A stretch of DNA of 17,250 bases from Candidatus Avelusimicrobium faecicola (GCA_900540405.1 UQFW01000034.1:1-17250), one strand, 5' to 3'. Shown: positions 1 to 7,025, counted from the stretch's first letter. Notes: a model not told the origin generated them from the sequence alone. Made by a program: numbers and translations.

Positions 1-18
1 GGGCACACAAAAAAATGT

Positions 19-975
19 CTAACGGTGTTCCCCCTCCACAATCACTTTGCAAAGCGGGTGGTCCGGGTCGTCCGTGCAGTGTTCCCACTTAAAATTTTTA
101 TCGTCCATCATTTTGCCCATTTTCTCTTGGGCGGCATCATTCGTCTTTACATTTTTGGGTAAATAAATATAATAATCCGCCGTGGCCGCGCCGCGGTAAG
201 CGTTCGGCACGGTAAACAGCAACGTCCGCCCGGCCAAATTTCCCTCCGCCGCCAAAGCCGCCCACGCCGCCGAAGACACATATTCCACATTTTTTGTTTT
301 CAGCCCGGCCCGGTTAAGCAGTTGCGGCACCGTTTGCATAACGCCGGAGCGCTGTTGCGTGTGCCACGCGCCGCCATAGATAATAAAGCGGCTCATGGGG
401 TCTTTTTCCGCCACGGCGGTAATAATTTGCACCCAATGCGCATTACGCTCTTTCATCCCGGCAATAGATTTGGCCCAGGCGGCGTTTTCCTGCGCTTTGG
501 GCACATCCAATCCCAGCACCGTTAAACCGTAGCGATGCGCCACGGCCGCACTGGCAGAATAGCTTTTACCCAAGGCCAGTTTTTGCTCCAAATCCGCCAG
601 GGAAATGTTATTATCGGTATATTGGTCCAAAAACGGTTGTTCCGACGACAAAAAGAACTCCGCCCCAAAGTGCGTAAACCCGGCCTTGTGTTGGCCCAAA
701 TACTTGATAATCAGGTTGGTTTCCCGCTTGGATTGTTCGTTATTATGTTCTTCCCCCAGCAGTAAAACGTCGGTATTGTTATCCAACAAAGACATATAAT
801 TAAACTGCGTAGTAATGGGGCGCACGCGGCTTAAAAGCGCTTTTTTTAAGGCGCCGTCCGAAGATAGGCGGGCTTCAAAGGCGTTGCGTTCCTTATCAAA
901 AGCAGTAGGAGCCGCCACCGCCGCCACCGCGTAAAAAATGCTGAAAATAAGCAAAAATAAATGTAGTTTTTTCAT
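19..975 (-). CDS. Secreted ChaN/TIKI-superfamily (GxxH-motif) protein
   Basis: 318 residues. The N-terminus (MKKLHLFLLIFSIFYAVAAV, then AAP) is a clear Sec signal peptide, cleaved about residue 22, so the mature protein is periplasmic or secreted. Two GxxH motifs are visible, GEEH at 74-77 and GAWH at 202-205, with an acidic residue in GAEFF (E106) between them. This pattern is known from the superfamily joining ChaN-type haem-binding proteins, TraB/PrgY, TIKI proteases and erythromycin esterases. The first GxxH follows a hydrophobic strand (DVLLLG) and the second follows FIIYG, as expected for that fold. Two C-terminal cysteines (in HCTDDPDHPLC) could form a disulfide. The start is fixed by the signal peptide. 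There is no Shine-Dalgarno sequence; the promoter lies so close that the mRNA is probably leaderless. The gene stands alone, with no same-strand partner in the window. Family membership is fairly sure; haem binding versus hydrolase activity cannot be decided. Confidence 0.75.
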   Translation of the reverse strand: MKKLHLFLLIFSIFYAVAAVAAPTAFDKERNAFEARLSSDGALKKALLSRVRPITTQFNYMSLLDNNTDVLLLGEEHNNEQSKRETNLIIKYLGQHKAGFTHFGAEFFLSSEQPFLDQYTDNNISLADLEQKLALGKSYSASAAVAHRYGLTVLGLDVPKAQENAAWAKSIAGMKERNAHWVQIITAVAEKDPMSRFIIYGGAWHTQQRSGVMQTVPQLLNRAGLKTKNVEYVSSAAWAALAAEGNLAGRTLLFTVPNAYRGAATADYYIYLPKNVKTNDAAQEKMGKMMDDKNFKWEHCTDDPDHPLCKVIVEGEHR

Positions 976-981
976 ACTCTT

Positions 982-1053
982 ACTATAAGTATTTTAGGGC
1001 AAAACGTCAAGGGCATTTTGGAAATTTTTTTGGTTTTTTGGGGATATTTTTTT
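982..1053 (-). promoter_or_regulatory. Near-consensus promoter with A-tracts, leaderless start
   Basis: Reading the minus strand: -35 TTGACG (1010-1005), a 17-base spacer, then -10 TATAGT (987-982). Only 6 bases separate the -10 box from the ATG at 975-973, so transcription should begin at or within a base or two of the start codon. On the minus strand three A-tracts (1053-1047, 1039-1034, 1031-1025) lie just upstream of the -35 box, where UP elements or bent DNA are found. Confidence 0.7.
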
Positions 1054-1054
1054 G

Positions 1055-1330
1055 GGGAGCCTGCCCCGGCACCCGCGTAAGGCCGGGTGAACCGTGCGCG
1101 AAACATTTGGCAGGGCAAAATTGGGTGCCATTGGCCTGACAGTGCGCGAAACATTTGGCAGGGCGGAGTGGGAGTAGCCGGCTGGGTGCAGTGGAAACCG
1201 TCAGCCGGGCGGCAGGGGCGCATTTTGCCAAATATCGCGTATAGGAGCATTTTGCCGGGCGGGCCGCGCACTCTCACGCGTAAGGGGCGGCCCCTTTACA
1301 GGGGGCCCCGCGCGGGGATTTTTCATTTTC
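1055..1330. repeat. GC-rich intergenic block with direct and inverted repeats
   Basis: No credible gene. A 23-bp word (gtgcgcgaaacatttggcag plus ggc) occurs at 1094-1116 and, identically, at 1142-1164. A degenerate inverted copy lies at 1226-1239. The word cgcgtaagg occurs at 1074-1082 and 1277-1285, and gcattttgcc at 1220-1229 and 1247-1256. A nested fold is visible: cgcga 1145-1149 with tcgcg 1235-1239; atttggca 1153-1160 with tgccaaat 1226-1233; ccggctg 1178-1184 with cagccgg 1202-1208. The last two stems are separated by a symmetric 17/17-base internal bubble. The block ends with a palindrome (cccc gcgc gggg, 1306-1317) followed by T-rich sequence, weakly terminator-like. It may be a mobile repeat or a structured RNA; nothing seen decides between these. 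Confidence 0.45.
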
Positions 1331-1371
1331 CCCCCAAAAGTCTAAAAATTAAGACCTACCGCCCCCGCGTT

Positions 1372-1380
1372 TGCTATAAT
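1372..1380 (+). promoter_or_regulatory. Extended -10 promoter of the RNA element
   Basis: TGC-TATAAT is a perfect extended -10 box, and the 11-base string tgctataatag is identical to the one in front of rpsB (11391-11401). No good -35 box is seen, which is typical when the -10 is extended. Transcription would start near 1387, directly at a GNRA-type hairpin. Confidence 0.6.
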
Positions 1381-1386
1381 AGAAAG

Positions 1387-1629
1387 TGACGGGGCGACCC
1401 GTCCGACAATTTGCTTTTGATTTTGAATTATTTTCAGGAAGTCCGGCTGCGGGCCGGTCAGAGCTGAATGGGTTATACCCAACGGCACTTTGGAATCCTA
1501 AAATAATCGTTTCTGTTTATTCCTGCGGGAATAAACAAGCGGCGATTACATGGGTTATTCCAAAGGCTCTGGTAATACGCCGCTTTTTTATACCTGTGTT
1601 CAACCTCCTTGCTTATAGTATACCCATTC
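1387..1629 (+). ncRNA. Candidate structured RNA or leader with two competing folds
   Basis: The 5' end carries a 6-bp hairpin with GCGA tetraloop (1388-1403), then a small hairpin (1443-1457). Downstream are nested stems forming a long rod: D gaatgggt(t)atac 1466-1478 with gtatacccattc 1618-1629; A ctttggaat 1488-1496 with attccaaag 1557-1565; B taatcg 1504-1509 with cgatta 1543-1548; C tgtttattcc 1514-1523 with ggaataaaca 1528-1537 (perfect 10 bp, TGCG loop). Stems A and B exclude a terminator hairpin (1537-1585). The nonanucleotide atgggttat occurs at 1468 and 1550, so the 3' strand of D has two possible partners. It could be an independent RNA of about 200 bases or an attenuator-type leader for the two genes that follow. 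I do not recognise a known riboswitch consensus. Confidence 0.45.
1537..1590 (+). terminator. Intrinsic terminator inside the RNA element
   Basis: aagcggcgattac (1537-1549) pairs with gtaatacgccgctt (1572-1585), 13 bp with one bulged A, followed by a T-run (1584-1589). Its 5' arm is the same sequence used by stem B of the alternative fold, so termination and the rod are mutually exclusive. Confidence 0.6.
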
Positions 1630-1658
1630 CGAGCGACACCAGTATTGTCGCACAGTTT

Positions 1659-1689
1659 TGCTATATTATTTATATCCGCATAAGGAGGG
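1659..1689 (+). promoter_or_regulatory. Promoter and ribosome binding site of the Asp-box gene
   Basis: TGC-TATATT (1659-1667) is an extended -10 box. A 6-bp hairpin (gcgaca 1633-1638, tgtcgc 1646-1651) sits just upstream. The ribosome site AAGGAGG (1682-1688) is 4 bases before the ATG at 1693. If active, this promoter makes the two genes independent of the terminator at 1537-1590. Confidence 0.5.
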
Positions 1690-1692
1690 CGC

Positions 1693-1926
1693 ATGAGCCA
1701 ACTAATTACACTCGGTAGCGAACTTATCCGCATTAACCCGCAAAATACAACCCATTTGCAATATTCTTATAACCAAGGCCGCAGCTGGCTGGACAGATAC
1801 ATTGGTTCCACCCCCGGCCGATTTTTGGACTTGCAAGTTGCCGGCACGCAAATAATTGCACTAACCGCCAAAGGGACGTACTATTCCAAAGATTCCGGCC
1901 GCACCTGGCTATTTAGAAGCAAATAA
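1693..1926 (+). CDS. Small double Asp-box (BNR-like) protein
   Basis: 77 residues, no signal peptide and no membrane segment. Two Asp-box-type motifs are visible: SYNQGRSW at 25-32 and SKDSGRTW at 65-72, 40 residues apart, each after an aromatic strand residue (QYSYN, YYSKD). In known proteins Asp-boxes (S-x-D-x-G-x-T-W) mark turns between strands of beta-propeller blades, as in sialidases and sortilins. Two motifs in 77 residues amount to about one or two blades, so the protein cannot form a whole propeller alone and may oligomerise or pair with a partner. A strong AAGGAGG site supports the start. The EcsC-like gene follows after 17 bases in the same operon. Function unknown; it is not an enzyme as far as can be seen. 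Confidence 0.75.
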   Translation: MSQLITLGSELIRINPQNTTHLQYSYNQGRSWLDRYIGSTPGRFLDLQVAGTQIIALTAKGTYYSKDSGRTWLFRSK

Positions 1927-1943
1927 AAGGAGAAAATATAGAT

Positions 1944-2681
1944 ATGAACCAAGAAAGCAAAGAATTAACCGTAGGCGGAAAATTACTGTCACAAGTAGTA
2001 GATATAGCGATGAAAATTCCCGGAATGGAAGTCAATAGAAGGGAATTTTTACAAAATAATTTAGCCGTATACTATGAACGCTACGGGGAAGACCTGATAG
2101 ATAACGGCCCGATTAAAGCTGGGGTTCCGCTGGAAGAAATCAAAAAAATAGGAAACGCGGTGGTTAATTATCATACGGCATTAGCCACCTCCGCTTCAGC
2201 GGCGCTAGGCTTGCCCGGTGGCTGGGCTATGGCCGGCACAATACCGACTGATTTAGGGCAATTTTATGGGCAATTAATGATTGTGGGCCAAAAACTAGCC
2301 TATTTATATGGCCTTCCCGACCTCAAAAACGGCACTGAAAAAATCAAAATGGAAATGTTATTCGGGCTATTGGCCATTATGTTCGGGCAAACCGGAAACC
2401 AATTAGCACAAATTGTGCTAAACAATTACGCTAAACAATTTAGCAAAACCATATTAAAAAGCGGTGGAACTAAATTGGCTCCGTATCAAATGATAAACCT
2501 TTGCGCTAAACTATTAGGGTTTGATAAATTAACTAAAGAAACGGCTGCCCAAGTGGTTAGAAAAGCTGTTCCTTTTGTGGGTGCTTTTTTATCGGGCATT
2601 TTTACATTGGGCACATTCAAACCGGCCGGAAACAGATTAAACAACTATTTTTATAAAGAATACAAAGCATTATCTAAATAA
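1944..2681 (+). CDS. EcsC-like membrane-associated protein
   Basis: 245 residues. Hydrophobic glycine/alanine-rich stretches lie at about 83-125 (ALATSASAALGLPGGWAMAG, then PTDLGQFYGQ), 136-155 (FGLLAIMFG) and 208-230 (VPFVGAFLSGIFTLG). The order A/G-rich segment, then IP-like turn, then a C-terminal VPFVGAFLSG followed by N-rich sequence resembles the EcsC family, named after a gene in the Bacillus ecs operon and of unclear biochemical role. No catalytic motif is seen. GGAG at 1930-1933 lies 10 bases before the ATG. The gene is visibly AT-richer than its neighbours, with many ATA, TTA and AAA codons, which suggests transfer. It is the last gene of the two-gene unit and ends 23 bases before a strong terminator. 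Family assignment is moderate; function unknown. Confidence 0.6.
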   Translation: MNQESKELTVGGKLLSQVVDIAMKIPGMEVNRREFLQNNLAVYYERYGEDLIDNGPIKAGVPLEEIKKIGNAVVNYHTALATSASAALGLPGGWAMAGTIPTDLGQFYGQLMIVGQKLAYLYGLPDLKNGTEKIKMEMLFGLLAIMFGQTGNQLAQIVLNNYAKQFSKTILKSGGTKLAPYQMINLCAKLLGFDKLTKETAAQVVRKAVPFVGAFLSGIFTLGTFKPAGNRLNNYFYKEYKALSK

Positions 2682-2704
2682 AAATAGATTCAACTAGCTT
2701 TTCC

Positions 2705-2738
2705 CCGCCCCGCAAAATAAAAATGCGGGGCGGTTTTT
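2705..2738 (+). terminator. Intrinsic terminator of the Asp-box/EcsC-like operon
   Basis: Perfect 10-bp stem ccgccccgca (2705-2714) with tgcggggcgg (2724-2733), a 9-base A-rich loop and TTTTT (2734-2738). The remaining 2739-2859 up to the convergent ankyrin gene shows no clear feature. Confidence 0.9.
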
Positions 2739-2859
2739 ATTATCAGATTTTGAACAAATGATGGCACGCACCCCCACTGGTTAGGCCGCTCTTTTTTCCG
2801 CAAATGCTTACGGCGGGCAGGTACACCAAAAATGTTTACAGGAATTTCACAAATAAAAA

Positions 2860-4272
2860 TTATTTGCGGGTGCCGCGGCGCGTTTTGGCCGGGGCGGATT
2901 TTTGGGCAGGTTTAGCCGTTTGCGCGGCTTGGCGGCGCGTTTGGGTTTGCGCGGCTTGGCGGGCCGGGCGGGCCGCTTGCACTTGGGCGGACGGTTGCAC
3001 CACTTGCGTTTGAGCCGTGTTGCGCCGGCGGCGGCCGGAATACCCCGCTTGTTGGCGGGCGGCCTGTTGGGCGGCATCGTTCTTGGCTTTTTCGGCGGCG
3101 GCTTTGGCGGCTTCGGCTTCCTCTTTGCGGCGCTTTTCCTCTATGCGGGCATTATCCATGGCAATTACCGCATTTTGCACTTTTTGCGGGTTCATTTCAA
3201 ACAATTTTACAATGTTCGTGCGCCCGTTCTTTTGCGCGGCTTCCAGTGCGGTTTGCCCCGCTTTGGTTTTTAATTCCCGCTTGGCATTGGCCGCCAGCAG
3301 GCGTTGCACCACTTCTTCATACCCGCGGGAAGCCCCCCAAAACAAGGCCGTTTGACCCAATTTGTTTTGTTGGTCCACGTCCACCGGCGCCACCATGGAG
3401 TACGAACGCATCAACTCGTACACAATGCGCGGGCGGTTATAGCGCGCGGCATAAATAAGCGCGGTGTTGCCGTCGTTATTAGCGGCGTTCACGTCGGAAC
3501 GGTACGCCAGTAAATTCTGCACGGCGTCCACATCCCCCAAAGAGGCCGAAATTATCAGCGGGGTGTTGCCCTTATCGTTCTTCACATTCGGGTTTACCCC
3601 CCCTTTGAGCATAGCCACAATGCCCAGCAAATTGCGTTTGGCTACCCAGCGGAAAAGATTTTCAGAATTAACCCCGGCTTGCGCGCCGTTGGTTAAAAAC
3701 AAGTCCACAAATTCCGCTTTTTGCTTTTCAACCGCCAAAAACATGGGCGAAATGCGGTAGTTGTTTTCCAAATTCAGGTCGGCATCCGCGTAATACAACA
3801 GGCGGGTGATGTCGTCGTGATTAGTATATAAACTGCGCAAAATGGGCGTGTCGCGCGTGTAAGAATTGCGCTTGTTGATGTCTGCCCCCAGCGCCAGTAA
3901 ACGCTGTACGGCATCTATATTCCCCACGGAAACCGCCACCAATAACAAAGAATCCCCGCGGCTGTTTACCAAATTAACATCTTTGGTGCGGTCCACTAAA
4001 TCATAAAAACTTTGCGTATCGCGCCGCATGAGCAGTTGGGTGGCGTCTTCGGCAATTTCCATAGGGGTTTTAGCCACAACAATTTTGTCTATTTTGCTTT
4101 TTTTGGGGGTGGGCGTGTAGCCGCTCTTAAATGTAAAAGCTATCATGGCCAAAACAGGAAGTACCGCCACAACCCCCATCCATAAAAGGGGCCGCCGGAC
4201 CAAAGAAGATTGCACTTTGGCCGGCAGTTTGCCCATAGGCACAGAAATTTTGGCGGTACTTTTTTTCTTCAT
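2860..4272 (-). CDS. Membrane-anchored ankyrin-repeat protein
   Basis: 470 residues. A lysine-rich N-terminus precedes one transmembrane segment (about 28-47, LLWMGVVAVLPVLAMIAFTF), so the rest should face the periplasm. Ankyrin repeats run from about 100 to 358, recognisable by repeated G-x-TPL/TAL helices and G-A-D-I/V-N loops (e.g. NDKGNTPLI, NNDGNTALIYAA, NKLGQTALFWGA). Residues 370-400 are a charged, Ala/Glu-rich coiled coil, and the last 70 residues are Gln/Ala/Arg/Lys-rich and probably disordered. Ankyrins bind proteins; a partner cannot be read from sequence. The ATG comes 3 bases after the rnc stop (TAG-CTT-ATG) with no Shine-Dalgarno, so translation is probably coupled to rnc. It is the last gene of the lipid/RNase III operon, an unusual place for such a protein; no terminator is obvious after it. 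Confidence 0.85.
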   Translation of the reverse strand: MKKKSTAKISVPMGKLPAKVQSSLVRRPLLWMGVVAVLPVLAMIAFTFKSGYTPTPKKSKIDKIVVAKTPMEIAEDATQLLMRRDTQSFYDLVDRTKDVNLVNSRGDSLLLVAVSVGNIDAVQRLLALGADINKRNSYTRDTPILRSLYTNHDDITRLLYYADADLNLENNYRISPMFLAVEKQKAEFVDLFLTNGAQAGVNSENLFRWVAKRNLLGIVAMLKGGVNPNVKNDKGNTPLIISASLGDVDAVQNLLAYRSDVNAANNDGNTALIYAARYNRPRIVYELMRSYSMVAPVDVDQQNKLGQTALFWGASRGYEEVVQRLLAANAKRELKTKAGQTALEAAQKNGRTNIVKLFEMNPQKVQNAVIAMDNARIEEKRRKEEAEAAKAAAEKAKNDAAQQAARQQAGYSGRRRRNTAQTQVVQPSAQVQAARPARQAAQTQTRRQAAQTAKPAQKSAPAKTRRGTRK

Positions 4273-4275
4273 AAG

Positions 4276-4941
4276 CTATTTTTTGAGGGAAGACAAGGCG
4301 TTTTCGGCCGCGTTTTGTTCGGCCTGTTTTTTATTGTGGCCCTTGCCAATACCCAATTGCCGGCCCTCCGCACTTACGCGCACGGTAAACACTTTGTCGT
4401 GTTCCGGCCCGACGGTTTGGATGACTTCATATTCCGGCGTTTGTTTACTGCGTTTTTGTAAAAACTCCTGCAGAACGCTTTTGTAGTCGCCACGGTCCTG
4501 CGTGAGCTGCTGGGTTTTAACCCAAGGGAGTACCATTTGTTCCGCGGCTGTATATCCACCGTCTATATACACAGCCCCGATTACAGCCTCCACCGCGTTG
4601 GAAATAATGCTGTCGCGCGTGCGGCCGCCGGTGGCAAGCTCCCCATGGCCCAAGGCGATATAACGCCCCAAGTCCATTTGTTTGCCCCAAAGATAAAGGT
4701 TGTGGCGCGAAACTAAATTGGCTTTAATTTTAGAAAGCACCCCCTCTTCCACATGAGGGCATTGGTTGTAGATATAATCCGCAACAATGGCGCCCAAAAT
4801 GCTGTCCCCCAGAAATTCCAACCGCTCGTTATGCTTAACGCTGCGGTGTTCCCCGGCGTAGGACTTATGAGTGAGTGCTTCCCGTAAAACCTCTTTATCC
4901 TTGAAACAATACCCGATTATATTTTCAATATCGGTGTACAC
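4276..4941 (-). CDS. rnc: Ribonuclease III
   Basis: 221 residues, the usual length. Cleaves double-stranded RNA, including rRNA precursors, as a dimer. The signature NERLEFLGDSIL is at 38-49; the second catalytic helix is SNAVEAVIGAVYIDGG at 114-129, with E118. Position 115 is Asn where E. coli has Asp114 (ILADTVEA). The double-stranded RNA binding domain covers about 152-219 (DYKSVLQEFLQ to KKQAEQNAAENAL). The start codon is GTG at 4941, 2 bases after the acpP stop, without a strong ribosome site; the N-terminus aligns well with the family, and no closer ATG exists. rnc after acpP is a classic arrangement. Confidence 0.95.
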   Translation of the reverse strand: MYTDIENIIGYCFKDKEVLREALTHKSYAGEHRSVKHNERLEFLGDSILGAIVADYIYNQCPHVEEGVLSKIKANLVSRHNLYLWGKQMDLGRYIALGHGELATGGRTRDSIISNAVEAVIGAVYIDGGYTAAEQMVLPWVKTQQLTQDRGDYKSVLQEFLQKRSKQTPEYEVIQTVGPEHDKVFTVRVSAEGRQLGIGKGHNKKQAEQNAAENALSSLKK

Positions 4942-4943
4942 GG

Positions 4944-5186
4944 TTATTTCTTGGCGTTGGCTTCAATGTATTCAATGGCTTCGCCGACGGTTTTGATTTT
5001 TTCGGCTTTTTCATCGGGAATTTGCACATCAAATTTTTCTTCCAAAGCCATAATCAGTTCCACCGTATCCAAAGAATCGGCACCCAAATCGTTCACAAAC
5101 TGGGCTTCCGGCGTCACTTTTTCAGCATCCACGCTTAATTGTTCAATAATAATTTTTTTCACTTCTTCTGCAATGTTTCCAGACAT
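4944..5186 (-). CDS. acpP: Acyl carrier protein
   Basis: 80 residues, acidic. It carries acyl chains during fatty-acid synthesis on a phosphopantetheine attached to Ser38 of the DSL motif ([19 protein letters not shown]). Acidic helix II after DSL is typical for docking of FabG and other partners. A strong GGAGG ribosome site lies 7 bases before the ATG, fitting the high expression expected of ACP. It follows fabG after 44 bases and precedes rnc by 2 bases. Confidence 0.97.
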   Translation of the reverse strand: MSGNIAEEVKKIIIEQLSVDAEKVTPEAQFVNDLGADSLDTVELIMALEEKFDVQIPDEKAEKIKTVGEAIEYIEANAKK

Positions 5187-5230
5187 TTTGTCCTCCGATT
5201 TTATTAGAAAGGGTGTCCCCTTATGTTAAA

Positions 5231-5974
5231 CTACATATACAATCCGCCATTGACGGATAGAATATGCCCCGTAATATAAGAGGCATCTTCACTCGCCAAA
5301 AATAAAACGGCTTTGGCGATATCTTCTGCTTCTGCAAATCTTTTAAGCGCCACGTTTTCAAGCGCTTTTTCTTTTACTTCCGGCGCCAGCGCGTCCGTCA
5401 TAGCGGTACGCACAAACCCCGGCGCCACCGCATTTACGCGGATGTGGCGGGAGCCAAATTCTTTAGCGAGGGTTTTGGTCATACCAATTATCCCCGCCTT
5501 GCTGGCTACATAATTTACCTGCCCGGCGTTGCCCATTTCCCCCACTACGGAAGAAATGTTTACAATGTTGCCCGCGCGTTTTTTGAACATCACTTTCAGC
5601 GCGGCTTTGCTCATATTAAAAGTGCCCGTCAGGTTTACGTTAATTACAGCGTTCCAGTCGTCCTCGCTCATAAGCACGAGCAAATTATCTTTGGTAATGC
5701 CCGCGTTATTAACCAGTACGTCCACACTGCCCAGCTCTTTTACGGTTTCGGCCACTAAGGCTTCGCAATCGTCCGCCTGCGCGATATTTACCGCGCGGCC
5801 GATTACTTTTACGCCGTAAGTTTGGGCCAACTGCGCCACCGTTTGCTTGACGGCATCTTCGTGCGTGCCGCACACGGCCAAATTGGCCCCTTGTTTGGCA
5901 AACGCTTCCGCAATCGCACGGCCAATACCGCGCGTTGCCCCGGTGACGATTACATTTTTACCCTTAAAATCCAT
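5231..5974 (-). CDS. fabG: 3-oxoacyl-ACP reductase
   Basis: 247 residues, standard short-chain dehydrogenase length. Reduces 3-oxoacyl-ACP to 3-hydroxyacyl-ACP with NADPH in type II fatty-acid synthesis. The cofactor motif TGATRGIG is at 11-18, NNAG at 89-92, and the catalytic Ser142, Tyr155 and Lys159 keep the family spacing (NISSVVGEMGNAGQVNYVASK). The C-terminal VNGGLYM is the usual FabG ending. The start ATG shares one base with the plsX stop (TAATG), and an AGGAGG site lies in the plsX tail, so the genes are translationally coupled. Confidence 0.97.
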   Translation of the reverse strand: MDFKGKNVIVTGATRGIGRAIAEAFAKQGANLAVCGTHEDAVKQTVAQLAQTYGVKVIGRAVNIAQADDCEALVAETVKELGSVDVLVNNAGITKDNLLVLMSEDDWNAVINVNLTGTFNMSKAALKVMFKKRAGNIVNISSVVGEMGNAGQVNYVASKAGIIGMTKTLAKEFGSRHIRVNAVAPGFVRTAMTDALAPEVKEKALENVALKRFAEAEDIAKAVLFLASEDASYITGHILSVNGGLYM

Positions 5975-7017
5975 TATTTTTCTTCCTCCTGCATTTCTGC
6001 TTCAATGGCGCAGAAGGTATCTTTTAAGGCGGCCACGCGGGCGGCAATATCGCCCACAAAGTTCTTTTCCACCAACCGTTTAGCGGTTTTTAAGGCGTTA
6101 AAAATGGCTACTTCGTTGGATTTACCGTGCGAAATAATAGCCACCCCGTTGACCCCCACCAGCGGTGCGCCGCCGTATTGGTCCGGGTTGGTATGTTTTT
6201 TAACGGCGCTGAATGCCCCTTTGGCAAGCAACGCACCCAATATGGCCAGCGGGCGTTTTTTAACTTCCCGCTTAATCATATTGATAATGGTTTTGGAAAG
6301 ACCTTCGGCCATTTTCAGCACGATATTCCCCACGAAACCATCGCAAACAATTACGTCCGTTTCGCCGGTGTTTACGTCGCGCCCTTCCAAGGTGCCCTGG
6401 AAGTTCACGCCGATTTCGCGCATGTGCGGAATGGTGTGTTTAACCAAAAAATTCCCCTTCGTTTCTTCTTCCCCGATGGAAAGAATACGCACGGAGGGGC
6501 TTTTCAAATCAAACACCTTTTCCATATAAGCCGAACCCATGACCGCAAATTGCAACAAGTGCAACGGTTTGCAGTCTGCATTGGCGCCGCCGTCCAACAG
6601 CAGGCTGACGCCTTTATAGGTAGGCATAGGGGTAGCAATAGCCGGGCGCACAACGCCCTTAATACGCCCCATGCGGAAAAGGGAAGCCACCATGGCCGCC
6701 CCGGAATGCCCCGCGGAAACAAAAGCATCCGCCTCGCCTTTATGTACCAAATCGGCACATACTACAATGCTGGCGCTCTTTTTATTGCGACATTCTTTAG
6801 CAGGTTCTGCCCCCATATCTATGGTATCGGGCGCGTGGACAACAGAAATGTTCGGCGGCAAAGCCGTGCAGCCTTGCGCTTGCAATTCCTGTTTAATAAC
6901 AGCTTCATTCCCCACCAATATCACATGGATATCAAGGGCTTTGGCTGCTTTTAACGCGCCCAACACATTGGGTTTAGCACCAAAATCTCCGCCTAAGGCG
7001 TCCAGGGCTATTTTCAT
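5974..7017 (-). CDS. plsX: Phosphate acyltransferase PlsX
   Basis: 347 residues. Converts acyl-ACP to acyl-phosphate, the donor that PlsY uses to acylate glycerol-3-phosphate. The N-terminal motif reads DALGGDFG (6-13) where most members have DAMGGDHA. Other family blocks are present: AEPAKECRNKKSASIVV, AFVSAGHSGAAMV, LLDGGANADCKP, VCDGFVGNIVLKMAEG and YGGAPLVGVNGVAIISHG. It starts 8 bases after rpmF without a clear ribosome site (coupling likely) and overlaps fabG by one base. The order rpmF-plsX-fabG-acpP matches fab clusters of many bacteria, but fabH and fabD are absent here and must lie elsewhere. Confidence 0.97.
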   Translation of the reverse strand: MKIALDALGGDFGAKPNVLGALKAAKALDIHVILVGNEAVIKQELQAQGCTALPPNISVVHAPDTIDMGAEPAKECRNKKSASIVVCADLVHKGEADAFVSAGHSGAAMVASLFRMGRIKGVVRPAIATPMPTYKGVSLLLDGGANADCKPLHLLQFAVMGSAYMEKVFDLKSPSVRILSIGEEETKGNFLVKHTIPHMREIGVNFQGTLEGRDVNTGETDVIVCDGFVGNIVLKMAEGLSKTIINMIKREVKKRPLAILGALLAKGAFSAVKKHTNPDQYGGAPLVGVNGVAIISHGKSNEVAIFNALKTAKRLVEKNFVGDIAARVAALKDTFCAIEAEMQEEEK

Positions 7018-7025
7018 ACAAGTTA

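Noticed and set aside
1142..1242. 6S RNA assignment for the bubble-containing rod
   Set aside because: The shape is suggestive, but no conserved 6S sequence was recognised and no clear promoter precedes it; kept only as a repeat/structure.
972..1277. Minus-strand open frame of 101 residues before the ChaN-like gene
   Set aside because: It contains the promoter and the direct repeats (its repeated CQMFRA-type words come from the 23-bp repeat) and has no start signal.
1434..1460. RNase P RNA-like string (aggaagtccgg)
   Set aside because: Resembles the GAGGAAAGUCCGG core, but the partner ACAGAA block and the expected length are absent.
1087..1718. Open frames of about 100-110 residues across the intergenic block
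   Set aside because: They have no ribosome site, odd composition and run through repeats, the RNA element and the start of the 77-residue gene; they are chance frames.
6127..6954. Long plus-strand frame antisense to plsX
   Set aside because: It is a mirror of the well-conserved plsX reading frame with no ribosome site or recognisable domain.
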